From: Chrysochromulina tobinii
Taxonomy: Eukaryota; Haptophyta; Prymnesiales; Chrysochromulinaceae
NCBI GenBank assembly: GCA_001275005.1
Contig: JWZX01002891.1
Coordinates: 1 to 15,992 of the forward strand
Direction of reading: 5' to 3'
Length of the DNA stretch: 15,992 nt
Shown here: positions 7,527 through 14,450 of the stretch, one piece after another
Position numbering within the stretch: the first letter of the stretch is position 1
Layout: every line of letters starts with the position of its first letter
Made by a program: the position numbers and the translations under genes
The notes under the pieces: model-generated
Told to the model about the DNA's origin: nothing
The model's database searches: none
The model's input: the letters and a program-made list of their open reading frames with translations, nothing else

Positions 7527-8351
7527 ATGTTTCGCAAACATGTTGACGTCGCGATCGCGATGGGAGCGTCTCCGACGCCGTCTCCGGTGCCGTCTCCGAC
7601 CAAGTCCCCGAGGCCAACGCGTTCGTGGACATCCGATGGGCAGCCGCGCTCGTGGACAACCGAGACGTGGGCCTGGGAGGAAACGATCAACACGGACGAG
7701 CCACGAGGCTATCTCGCGGGGCATCGGGTGCGCCGAGAGCGCCAAGACCGCCAAGAGCGTCTCGGCTCACCCTCGCCCAGCGTCCAAAGCTTCATGGACC
7801 CTCGCAGCTACCGTCGCCGTCGATCCGAGCAGCGGCTAGAGGTCTCCACGAAGGCTGTCGATGTGTGCTTGCAGGAGCTCCTCGATGCCACCGAGGCGGA
7901 GAGGGTGCGCGTCGAGAGGGAGATGGGGCAGACGCATCGGCTCATCTCATATGCGTGCAAGGAAGAGCGCCGGCTCGACCATTTGCGTGGCCTCAACGAA
8001 GCGCCATGGGAGACGCAGCTCCGCTCGCCGCGCAAACTGCACGCGTCGGTCCGGGCCGAGCGCGAGCGGCGCCAGGCCCTCCTCAACTCGTTCACAGCGG
8101 AGATTTGTCAGTTGAAGGCGCAGGGAGCGATCGAGTCAGCCCTCGCCACGGCGAGGTTGGACGCGTTGCAGGAGCGCCTCGCGCTGATCGTCGGGATCCG
8201 TTCGCACGCAATGGGCGCGATCGAGGCCGATCTCTTTGTGGAGCGAGCCATGCGCGCAGCGAGGCAGCGGCTCGATGCGAGCCGCTCGGAGAGACAGCGG
8301 CCCGAGCTCGACTCATCAACCTTTCGCACCTTTGGGGTGCTGTCACCATGA
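7527..8351 (+). CDS. Hypothetical protein, Pro/Ser-rich N-terminus and helical coiled-coil body
   Basis: A 274-residue single-exon frame that I do not recognise. It opens MFRKHVDVAIAMGAS, followed by a Pro/Ser/Thr repeat (SPTPSPVPSPTKSP) and a Trp-containing low-complexity part to about residue 70. From about residue 100 to the end it is rich in Arg, Glu, Gln, Leu and Ala with long stretches that favour amphipathic helix (for example LQELLDATEAERVRVEREM and ALATARLDALQERLALIVG), suggesting a coiled coil. There are no membrane segments. The frame stays open upstream to 7500 without an ATG, so 7527 is the first AUG; Met at 7560 is an alternative. Two other frames on this strand are also open for 100-240 residues, a common effect of the high GC content, so the choice rests on length and helix-like composition. 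Confidence 0.5.
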   Translation: MFRKHVDVAIAMGASPTPSPVPSPTKSPRPTRSWTSDGQPRSWTTETWAWEETINTDEPRGYLAGHRVRRERQDRQERLGSPSPSVQSFMDPRSYRRRRSEQRLEVSTKAVDVCLQELLDATEAERVRVEREMGQTHRLISYACKEERRLDHLRGLNEAPWETQLRSPRKLHASVRAERERRQALLNSFTAEICQLKAQGAIESALATARLDALQERLALIVGIRSHAMGAIEADLFVERAMRAARQRLDASRSERQRPELDSSTFRTFGVLSP

Positions 8352-8468
8352 CGCAATGACCCTTGTGCCCAGGGTGTGGGTCATCCGTGATTCCGTGTCG
8401 GCTGTCGCACGCGCCAGCGGGCGCCGTCGGCTCAGCGAGCCGAAGCGGAAATCGCCCTGGACTTGAGA
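8352..8468. other. Short intergenic stretch between opposing 3' ends
   Basis: Follows the stop of the coiled-coil gene and precedes the stop of the minus-strand open frame at 8469-8705. Nothing else seen. Confidence 0.4.
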
Positions 8469-8705
8469 TCAGGTGTAGAGGTAGTATGTGAATTTGGCGC
8501 AAAATTCATACACATTGAATCGCGGGGAGATCACGGGGAGAGGGAGCGCCGCCCGCACGCCGCCGCAGGCGGGTGCGAAGTATCCGTAGATCAGGTAGCC
8601 TCTCTTGCACAAAAAACGGCTTGGAGCAACTGATGCGAGATCGTATCCAGCCGAGAGCCTTTGCGCGAACGCATTGCGGCGCCGGCCATCATATTCTCGC
8701 TCTCT
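8469..8705 (-). CDS. Possible 3' exon or short frame of an unrecognised protein (no start)
   Basis: Read on the minus strand, an open frame of about 78 codons ends at TGA (complement of 8469-8471). Its last 45 codons, from CKRGYLIYGYF to FTYYLYT, mostly use C or G at the third position and give a Tyr-rich, protein-like sequence, unlike the typical shadow frame. There is no ATG in this frame; it opens after a TGA just upstream of 8705. It could be the last exon of a gene whose earlier exon is nearby, with an acceptor such as the AG near 8700, or a chance frame. No family is recognised. Confidence 0.25.
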   Translation of the reverse strand, partial: REREYDGRRRNAFAQRLSAGYDLASVAPSRFLCKRGYLIYGYFAPACGGVRAALPLPVISPRFNVYEFCAKFTYYLYT

Positions 8706-8765
8706 TAAGATTCAGACGCTGCTCTGGCACATAATTCAAGTGCTTAACGGGACGTAGTAAGTGCT

Positions 8766-9083
8766 TTAGAAGGACGAGCCGTAGGTATTTACGAAGCCCT
8801 GAATGATGGTGGCAAGGAGAGCTGCCGTGATCGCGACCGAAATTCCGCGGTTGTCGTACTTGACGAAGCTCAGCAATCCCGCTCCCTTGAGCGTGGGGCT
8901 CCCGATGCCGGCTGCGTGCTGCACCACCTTGACCGACGTCATCAATGTTCATCCGATGATGGCCTTCGGAGCCTCGGTGCGGTACTCGGTGAGAGCAGAG
9001 CGCATCACGGGCATGCGAACGCCAGTGACCACGAAAGACTCGGCCGCGGCGACGGTGCAGAGGAGTACGAGCACAGTACGCAT
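8766..9083 (-). CDS. Small plastid-type membrane protein, frame interrupted by TGA that a 90-nt intron may remove
   Basis: The start MRTVLVLLCTVAAAESFVV is a typical signal peptide, with the A-x-SF pattern seen at signal/transit junctions of complex-plastid algae. The same frame carries a stop at codon 45 (TGA, complement of 8949-8951) and then continues for 60 residues with one membrane span (ISVAITAALLATIIQGFV) to TAA at 8766-8768. A GT-AG intron at 9008-8919 on the minus strand (donor GTGATGCG, acceptor GTGGTGCAG, 90 nt, phase 0) would excise the TGA and give 75 residues. Other explanations are a TGG-to-TGA nonsense change, which would make the gene a pseudogene, or a sequencing error. The protein resembles the small single-span subunits of thylakoid complexes in size and layout, but I cannot assign it. 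The start is divergent from ISCA2, 154 bp apart. Confidence 0.5.
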
Positions 9084-9237
9084 TGACTTGGGAAAAGTCC
9101 TTGTCGATAGGTCGTCGGCGATCGAGATGCAAAAATGAACTTCACATCAAACGCACTTTCACACGGTTGATGACGCATCCCTCAAACCGTTCGAAGAAAC
9201 GGGGGGTGAACTGCTCTGGTCACACGCCGACAGAAAG
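9084..9237. promoter_or_regulatory. Divergent promoter region between small membrane protein and ISCA2-like gene
   Basis: 154 bp between two divergent starts must serve both. It contains an inverted pair ACGGTT (near 9163) and AACCGT (near 9185) around a TGACG core. No TATA box is evident. Function is inferred from position only. Confidence 0.35.
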
Positions 9238-9964
9238 ATGCTTGCAAATAGGGCTCGAAGGCTCACCCTCGTGCTCGGCCGCAGGCCGCTGCCCATCGCC
9301 GCGCGTCCGTGCGTGAACCATCTCCTCGCGCACCGATGGCCCAACAGTGGACGTAGCAGCAGCAGCGTCGCCACTTCAGCCGCTGCACCGCCGCTGCCGA
9401 TTGCAGTGGTGGCGCAGCAGCAGGTAGACCGACTCATGATCACTGAGGCGGCGGCCAAGGTGCGCCGCGAAGCGACGCCCGACGCCATGGCCCCACCGAG
9501 TGCTCTTGACATCCTGCGTCGCCCGCTCTCGCAGCGTATCCTGCACCTCAACAGCAGCAAAGGACAGCAGCGGCTGCTGCGGCTATCGGTGGAGCCGGGC
9601 GGCTGCTCTGGCTTCTCGTATAAATTTAACATGGCGGAGGCAGCTACCGTCGATGCGGAGGAGGACGTGTGAGTATCCCCTGCAGCAGCTTTCCCCGGCG
9701 CGTGTGTGCGCGTGGCGCACCAGCAACGACATGCCTCTGACACCCTTCCCCTTCTCGTCGGTCGGTGCGTCCCCTGCTCGCAGTATCTTCGAGAAGCTCG
9801 GCGCGCGCGTGGTCGTGGACGGCAGCTCGCTCGCGCTGCTCGACGGCGCGACGGTCGACTTTAAAGATGAGATGGCCAAATCAGCCTTCATCGTCAGTGC
9901 CAATCCCATGTCTGATGCCTCCTGTGGCTGCGGAACGTCGTTCACGGCCAAGGAGGTCTTATAA
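9238..9964 (+). CDS. ISCA2: Mitochondrial iron-sulfur cluster assembly protein, ISCA2-like (A-type/HesB), 2 exons
   Basis: A-type carriers help build and deliver [4Fe-4S] clusters to mitochondrial enzymes. Exons 9238-9668 and 9784-9964 give 203 residues. The N-terminus (MLANRARRLTLVLGRRPLPIAARP) is Arg-rich and lacks acidic residues, as in a mitochondrial presequence; residues 35-60 are a Ser/Ala linker. The A-type domain covers about 95-203: LRLSVEPGGCSGFSYKF with Cys123, then FEKLGARVVVDGSSLALLDGATVDF, and CGCG with Cys191 and Cys193, the conserved C-x(n)-C-x-C cluster ligands. The join GT|T makes DVIFEKLGARVVVD, which matches the family. The extra segment between the linker and the domain (about 64-100) is longer than in animal ISCA2. 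The GARVVVD-type core and GCSGF favour ISCA2 over ISCA1, though this is by eye. Confidence 0.9.
9669..9783 (+). other. Intron of the ISCA2-like gene (115 nt)
   Basis: Donor GTGAGTATCC, acceptor CCTGCTCGCAG, phase 2. Unspliced, the first exon meets TGA three codons later. Splicing restores the conserved FEKLGARVVVD stretch. Confidence 0.92.
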
Positions 9965-10302
9965 GGGCATGTGTGCAGGGCCCCAGCGGCTCAGTGCGAC
10001 CGCGAGGGCAGGCACCTGGCACAAGAGCACTGGAGAGCACAGCGAGAGAGCGAGAGCAACGATGGCACAAAGACTGTGCAATGAGCTCGCCCCAACCACA
10101 TTAAATTGTGATGAGCCGCGGCGTCATCGGAGCCTCGAGTGCGGAGCGAGTCCTGGAGTGCTGGACAGTCATATCAGTGGAGTCTGCGGTTGGGCTTTGG
10201 CAATCGGGATTTTTCCGCGAACTCCCGGATCTAATTATGTGAATCTCCGAGAGACGAGAACATTTTTTTAGGTCGAGCGCGACCAGTTCCGAGTTCGCGT
10301 CC
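9965..10302. other. Intergenic region before the parvulin gene
   Basis: No gene seen. It contains purine-rich GAGAGAGCGAGAG (near 10040), and an AT-richer part with a run of T at about 10264-10270, 33 bp before the parvulin ATG. Presumed 3' end of ISCA2 and promoter of the next gene; both on the plus strand. Confidence 0.4.
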
Positions 10303-10878
10303 ATGCTCAGTTCCACGCTGCTGGTGCTGATACCGGCATATGGTATCGCGCTGCAGCACGCGCCTGCAGCGTCGCGGGCGGCGGTCGCTTCGCGCACCTC
10401 CACGCTCGTCATGGCGCGGAAGCCGTGGGAGACGGCCAACGTGCCGCGAGGCAAGGTTTCTACCAACTTTCTCGAGAATGTAGTCACGATGCAGGACCAG
10501 CGCGTGGCGGGCTGCTCGCACATCAACTTGGCGCCAGGCAAGTGCAAGTTGCCACTGGACGAGGCTAAAGCGCTCATGCAGCGTTGGAAGGAGGAGATTG
10601 GCAACGACATCACCAAATTTGCAGAACGTGCCCGGAGTGATAGCCACTGCGCAACGGCGGCTACAGGAGGCGATCTGGGCTTCGTAGTTCGCAAGAACCT
10701 CTGCCAGCAGTTTGACGACATTCTTTTTGGAGAGGAGCCTGGCAAAGTCTATGGCCCCATCGTGACGACGGCTGGCTTGCACCTTGTATACCTGAAGAGC
10801 TGTCGCGAGCCTACATCTAGGGCCGAGGCAGGGCTGGGTTTGCCGTTTTCGATCGGTGCACCGCCGGAGAAGAAGTAG
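10303..10878 (+). CDS. Parvulin-type peptidyl-prolyl cis-trans isomerase, probably plastid-targeted
   Basis: Catalyses cis-trans isomerisation of peptide bonds before proline. A 191-residue single-exon protein. Residues 1-17 (MLSSTLLVLIPAYGIAL) form a signal peptide; 18-45 are rich in Ala, Ser and Arg, like a transit peptide, so targeting to a complex plastid is inferred. The rotamase domain spans about 68-168: SHINL with His73, the helix DEAKALMQRWKEEI, FAERARSDSHC, ATGGDLGF at 120-127, FDDILF, and YGPIVTTAGLHLVYL with Thr155 and His160. These fit the parvulin pattern of paired His residues and GGDLG. The position of the Pin1 catalytic Cys appears to be Ser114, as in many non-Pin1 parvulins. 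There is no WW domain. The C-terminal 20 residues are not conserved. Cys71 and Cys81 flank the first strand. Confidence 0.85.
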   Translation: MLSSTLLVLIPAYGIALQHAPAASRAAVASRTSTLVMARKPWETANVPRGKVSTNFLENVVTMQDQRVAGCSHINLAPGKCKLPLDEAKALMQRWKEEIGNDITKFAERARSDSHCATAATGGDLGFVVRKNLCQQFDDILFGEEPGKVYGPIVTTAGLHLVYLKSCREPTSRAEAGLGLPFSIGAPPEKK

Positions 10879-11463
10879 TGACCTGGACACTGAGCACACC
10901 GGCAACTTGCTGGCATAGTGAGGCCACTAACCACTCCAAGTGTGTCCTTTTCCGCTTGCCGTCATGCTTGCCGTTTGTCTTTAAACGGTTTGAGCCATCG
11001 CTTGTTGAGACGCAGGGGCGCGGGACCCACGAGCACGTGTGCGTGTAGGCCCAGTCGTGCCGGATGAAGATGCAGCGCTTACCGCTTTATTTATTATGTT
11101 TGGTGAACCGGTAAGAGGCCAATTAAGAGGCCAATGTAAGAGGCCATGTGTAAGAGGCTTAAGTAACGTCCATGGTAACGTCACGTTACCAAAATAACGT
11201 CGTGCTGGGTGTGTGCTCCGTATCGAGCAGCGGGAACCCCTCAGCCCTCTCGTGTGTATTGCCCCACTCCTCCCCGTTTTCCCCACAGGGGAGTCGGCCC
11301 GGCGCGGGCGCCGGACGCTCGGCGTGGGAGCCCCCATTCACAATGAGAAAGGAGGGGCTGGTATTGCCCCCTCGCGTCGGGCCACAAACACACTTCGCAC
11401 ACGATCCCCGTCTCACGCGCCACTGGCCTGCAATCTCTCGGCGCGCGCGCGCGCATCATCATC
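10879..11463. other. Intergenic region with two short-motif arrays
   Basis: No gene that I trust. TAAGAGGC occurs at 11112, 11124, 11137 and 11151 (spacing 12, 13, 14). It is followed by TAACGTC at 11164, 11176 and 11195. The middle copy belongs to a palindrome, GGTAACGT-C-ACGTTACC (11174-11190). A TTTATTTATTATG stretch lies at about 11086-11099. The region ends in CG-repeat and CATCATCATC just before the ATG at 11464. Likely 3' end of the parvulin gene and promoter of the next. Confidence 0.45.
11112..11201. repeat. TAAGAGGC x4 array followed by TAACGTC x3 array with palindrome
   Basis: Two unrelated short motifs, each repeated at 12-19 bp spacing, lie side by side about 260 bp before the start of the downstream frame. 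The palindrome at 11174-11190 has 8-bp perfect arms and a single central base. The ACGT core resembles plant and algal bZIP sites, but a regulatory role is only inferred. Confidence 0.6.
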
Positions 11464-12423
11464 ATGCTAGAGCACCTTGAGAAGCTCCGGTTCCTGCGAC
11501 GTGCAGCCGAGGAGGGGCTCATCTCCCGCGAGGAGTACGAACAGCATCGGGGGCGCCTCCTGAGGGCAGCAATCGACATCCTTCGGCCTAATCAACCTGT
11601 GTCGAATGACGGCGTTGCTGCAGCACGTCCTGCTGCACCCGTTGATCCCATGACTGCAGACGTCATCTTCGTGCAGCAACGATGGGCCTCGCATACTCTC
11701 GTCGCAGCTTTGATCGAGGTGCTGGAATGGAACGTGGCCAACGCACGCGCACGCACTGCACGAAGTGATGTAGCCGCTGAACAAGCGGCGCCTGTGGCTG
11801 CTCACCGACAGGTTGGCCGTGAGGGTCCCACGCCGACCACTCGGCCGGCTCGGCACGCAGACCACGGCACCGGATCTGAAGGAGAGCCGTCCCAAAATCG
11901 AGCTCACGCATTTCACCATCGCCCATCCGGGCGAAAGGCTGGGCCATCTGGAGTCCATGCCCTCTCGCCGTTGCCGAGGCGTGCGGCAAACGCAACGCCC
12001 TTCTCGTTTGCCTTTGACCGCAGTGGGCGTCACCGAAATACAAACGAGAAGCTACCGTCCGTGGATCCGCTTTCGATTCACATGCAAGAGCTCTGGAAGG
12101 AGGCAGAGCGATTGGCTGGCCGACGTGACCAGCTGCCGATGCCCGGCGTCGAGCGCAAGGATGGCGCTGCAGCTCCTAATCGCATGCAGCGACTTGCCAG
12201 TGCGGTGCAGAGGTCAGGCCATCCGTTGGCAGCAGATGCCTGCAGGGCGCGCCTACGGCGCAACTCACCCGCTGTGGCCCCTGCTGTCCACAAGCGTGAG
12301 CACGGGCATGGTCACGCCGCCGAACGCGGGCGGCGGTTAGAGCATCGGCACGGATGCAACAAGCCCTCACGGCCATATGTCAACCGCATCTGTATCTCCG
12401 TGCATGCAAATCTGGTGGTCTGA
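11464..12423 (+). CDS. Hypothetical protein with short helical N-terminal motif
   Basis: A 319-residue single frame that I do not recognise. The first 35 residues, LEKLRFLRRAAEEGLISREE followed by YEQHRGRLL, look like the short helical hairpin of SHOCT-type motifs (L-x-x-L-x-x-x-G-x-I-S-x-E-E-Y). Residues about 65-120 could form another helix (WASHTLVAALIEVLEWNVA). The rest is low in hydrophobic residues, rich in Arg, His, Ala and Pro, with HGHGHAAERGRRLEHRHG near the C-terminus, and appears disordered. A second plus-strand frame (11813-12340) and a minus-strand frame (11467-12033) are also open. The N-terminal half is the more convincing part; the true gene may splice out of this frame before its end. 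Confidence 0.4.
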   Translation: MLEHLEKLRFLRRAAEEGLISREEYEQHRGRLLRAAIDILRPNQPVSNDGVAAARPAAPVDPMTADVIFVQQRWASHTLVAALIEVLEWNVANARARTARSDVAAEQAAPVAAHRQVGREGPTPTTRPARHADHGTGSEGEPSQNRAHAFHHRPSGRKAGPSGVHALSPLPRRAANATPFSFAFDRSGRHRNTNEKLPSVDPLSIHMQELWKEAERLAGRRDQLPMPGVERKDGAAAPNRMQRLASAVQRSGHPLAADACRARLRRNSPAVAPAVHKREHGHGHAAERGRRLEHRHGCNKPSRPYVNRICISVHANLVV

Positions 12424-12611
12424 TGTAGGTTTGTGTGGCAGATACTCGCTTCGTAAATGTGCTTGGGGGCATGAGGGGTTGGATGTGCTGAAGGTGACGC
12501 GTGCGTGCGTGTGTGTGCTCGCGCCGGAGGGCGGTGACGAAGGTGAATGTGCGCTCCGGCCTCGACCGAACGCGCGTCCGATCGACAGCACATGCACACA
12601 CCCACAATCAG

Positions 12612-12637
12612 TAAGAAGCGTTCGACTACGCTTCTTA
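12612..12637. repeat. Perfect hairpin, 10-bp arms, 6-nt loop
   Basis: TAAGAAGCGT (12612-12621), loop TCGACT, ACGCTTCTTA (12628-12637). A competing pairing exists between GTAAGAA (12611-12617) and TTCTTAC (12639-12645). A further ACAGT/ACTGT pair follows at 12644-12658. It lies about 190 bp after the stop of the hypothetical gene, so it may be in a 3' untranslated region. Confidence 0.9.
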
Positions 12638-12780
12638 GTTCTTACAGTTAAGTACTGTGCTTCCGCCCTGATACAATTTCTTTTGTCACTCCGGTCCGAG
12701 CTCCGACGCGCACACGCGACGAACTCGCCTCTCCTGAGAGCCGCCTCCTGAGAAACGAGTTGGGATTGCACATCTTAGCT

Positions 12781-12824
12781 GATCACGTGAGGGTCCTACG
12801 ATCTCGTGTAGATCACGTGGGGGT
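12781..12824. promoter_or_regulatory. Paired GATCACGTG sites (G-box/E-box core)
   Basis: GATCACGTGAGGGT at 12781 and GATCACGTGGGGGT at 12811 are 30 bp apart, about three helical turns. CACGTG is the core bound by bHLH and bZIP factors in plants and algae. The sites are not near a start that I recognise, so a role is only a possibility. Confidence 0.35.
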
Positions 12825-13378
12825 TTAGTGGGGGTCCCAGGGGCCAGGGCACACGGACACGACACGCCACACATATTTCACACAAAGTCGTACTCCCGTG
12901 TACTATCCCTCACCCCGGAGGTGTCACAGCACGGACGGTGGTGGCGTGAGAATCGGAACAGGCGGGCGGGCCACCGAAAGCACGGCGCAAGATCGGATCT
13001 GCAAGACTGCCAGGTCCGACTCCCCTGCGCCGTTTCGATCTCACGTGTTGGGATCAATTGTGGAATTGAGAATTCATGTTCGCGATATCCGGCCGAGCCG
13101 CCCCCGGCCCTCCGCTCCGGGGCATGACCCGTTCTTGTGGAGCGATCGCTCATGGCACCTGCAGTTTATGAAGTTTTCGGGCAAACAAGAGTTCTCGCAC
13201 TGCAATTTCGAATGTGTACAGAGGAGAACTCAATTGGGAGAACTCTGTCGACACAATCGGTGCATCATCCTTCGCGAACGCGATGCTGGCCGCGCACCCC
13301 TGCCCTCTCTCGTCGCCTCTGCGAGGCTCCTGTCTAGTCTTCCTTCACCCCAATCGCCACCGCCGCATGCATATCTGT

Positions 13379-14170
13379 TCAGCTCGTCCACCGCGTCTCT
13401 CGCTTCGCCTCCTGCTGGACCATCGCCATCAGCTCACTCACCATGGGCTCGCTCGGAACCTCGCTGCCGTGTACGTGCCACCGGATGACGCCGCGGCCGT
13501 CCACGAGGCAGACGAGGCCCAGGTAGCGGTTCTGCATCTGCAGCCGCCGCCGCGGCGCACTCGAGTCACCAAAGTGGCACAGGAACGCGCCGTGCCGCGC
13601 GGCCGGTACAGCGCGTCGCATCGTCATGAGCAGCGGGCGGCGGAACCAGTTCAGAAGAGAGCCCTCGACGAGAGAAAGCCAGCGCAGTTCCAAGCGTGTC
13701 GGCGGCGCTGGCGACATTGCCAACGCGGTAGCGATGCCGTCCATCCAGCCGTCGACCATCGGCTGCGCAAAGCGCGAGCCCGCGCACCCGAACAGCGTCC
13801 ATTTGCCTGCAAAGAGGTTGCCATCGAGGATGACCGTATCGCCTGCGAGCGAGGTGGCCTCCAGCTGCGGGAACCGGAAGGCACTGGCCTGGGAGTAAAG
13901 GGCGGCCGGGGGCGGATGCAACGTGACCGTCTTCTCGTGAATTACCTCGCGCAGCGCGGCCATGTCCTCGTTGCGCTTGGACATGTCCTCCATGAGCCGC
14001 TGCCGAGACTGCGTTAGGTTCTCCTCACTCTTCTCGCGCAGGCGCCGGTTCTTCTCGGCGAGCGTCTCGGACGCTGGCGCGCCCTGCGGCGCGCTCAGCA
14101 GGCGGCGCGGCGCGAACACCAGCCGCGCGGCCGCGGCTCGGGTGCTACGGGCGCGTTGGGTGATGAGCAT
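13379..14170 (-). CDS. ATP10: Mitochondrial ATP synthase assembly factor, Atp10-like
   Basis: In yeast Atp10 chaperones Atp6 into the Fo sector of mitochondrial ATP synthase. From Met at 14170 the protein has 263 residues. It starts MLITQRARSTRAAAARLVFA followed by PRRL, a basic presequence without acidic residues. A charged helix with likely coiled coil follows (about 37-85). The Atp10 domain spans about 98-250: FRFPQLEATSLAGDTVIL, then WTLFGCAGSRFAQPMVDGWM, and the conserved end NRYLGLVCLVDGRGVIRWHV before HGSE, which fits the family's GYVYLVD-x-x-x-x-IRW motif. The frame remains open to an upstream ATG at 14260 (MGALADKL), adding 30 residues, but that N-terminus is not presequence-like. 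The gene is convergent with the preceding hypothetical gene and divergent from the GST. Confidence 0.8.
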   Translation of the reverse strand: MLITQRARSTRAAAARLVFAPRRLLSAPQGAPASETLAEKNRRLREKSEENLTQSRQRLMEDMSKRNEDMAALREVIHEKTVTLHPPPAALYSQASAFRFPQLEATSLAGDTVILDGNLFAGKWTLFGCAGSRFAQPMVDGWMDGIATALAMSPAPPTRLELRWLSLVEGSLLNWFRRPLLMTMRRAVPAARHGAFLCHFGDSSAPRRRLQMQNRYLGLVCLVDGRGVIRWHVHGSEVPSEPMVSELMAMVQQEAKRETRWTS

Positions 14171-14417
14171 CTCGAGAGAAGGACTAGAGAAGGTCGCTTT
14201 CAACTCTTCGAGCGGTGTGAATGTGAAGCAACGTTGGAGTTTGTCCGCGAGAGCGCCCATTCATACCTGCACAGGACGAGTTTCCCGGTCCCCCAGGTGT
14301 CTTTTTTCGGACATGTTCATGCCCGGCGATTCCTCGATGGCTCTGACAACTATTCTTTCGTGCGAGCTGCCTTGCACGTGGGCACGCCCTGCAGCGCGCC
14401 GGTTCTCAGCTCCTCGA
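14171..14417. promoter_or_regulatory. Divergent region between Atp10-like and GST genes
   Basis: About 250 bp between opposing starts, expected to hold both promoters. It contains a second, in-frame copy of the GST start at 14337 and a run of T at about 14301-14306. No TATA box seen. Confidence 0.4.
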
Positions 14418-14450
14418 ATGGCTCAGACGGAAATACTATCGTGCGAGCTG
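14337..14450 (+). repeat. Imperfect 33-bp duplication of the GST start, copies 81 bp apart
   Basis: The 33 bp from ATG 14337 and from ATG 14418 match at 26 of 33 positions, and both are preceded by TCCTCG. They encode MALTTILSCEL and MAQTEILSCEL. The spacing of 81 bp keeps the reading frame, and no stop lies between them. Confidence 0.9.

Larger units (their letters stand above)
12424..13378. other. Long intergenic region between convergent genes
   Basis: No gene that I can support; several frames of 60-190 codons exist but none shows a domain. It contains a GTGCGTGC/TGTGTG repeat (about 12500-12520), a perfect hairpin (12612-12637), two copies of GATCACGTG 30 bp apart (12781, 12811), and a further CACGTG at 13042-13047. 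GAGAACTC occurs twice near 13222-13244. Part is the 3' untranslated region of the Atp10-like gene. Confidence 0.45.

Noticed and set aside
8488-8518. AATTT/AAATT near-palindrome around TTTGGCGCAAAA
   Set aside because: Arms are short and imperfect, and it overlaps the coding-like minus-strand frame.
13214-14017. 267-codon plus-strand frame
   Set aside because: Mostly antisense to the Atp10-like gene, whose conserved motifs decide the strand.
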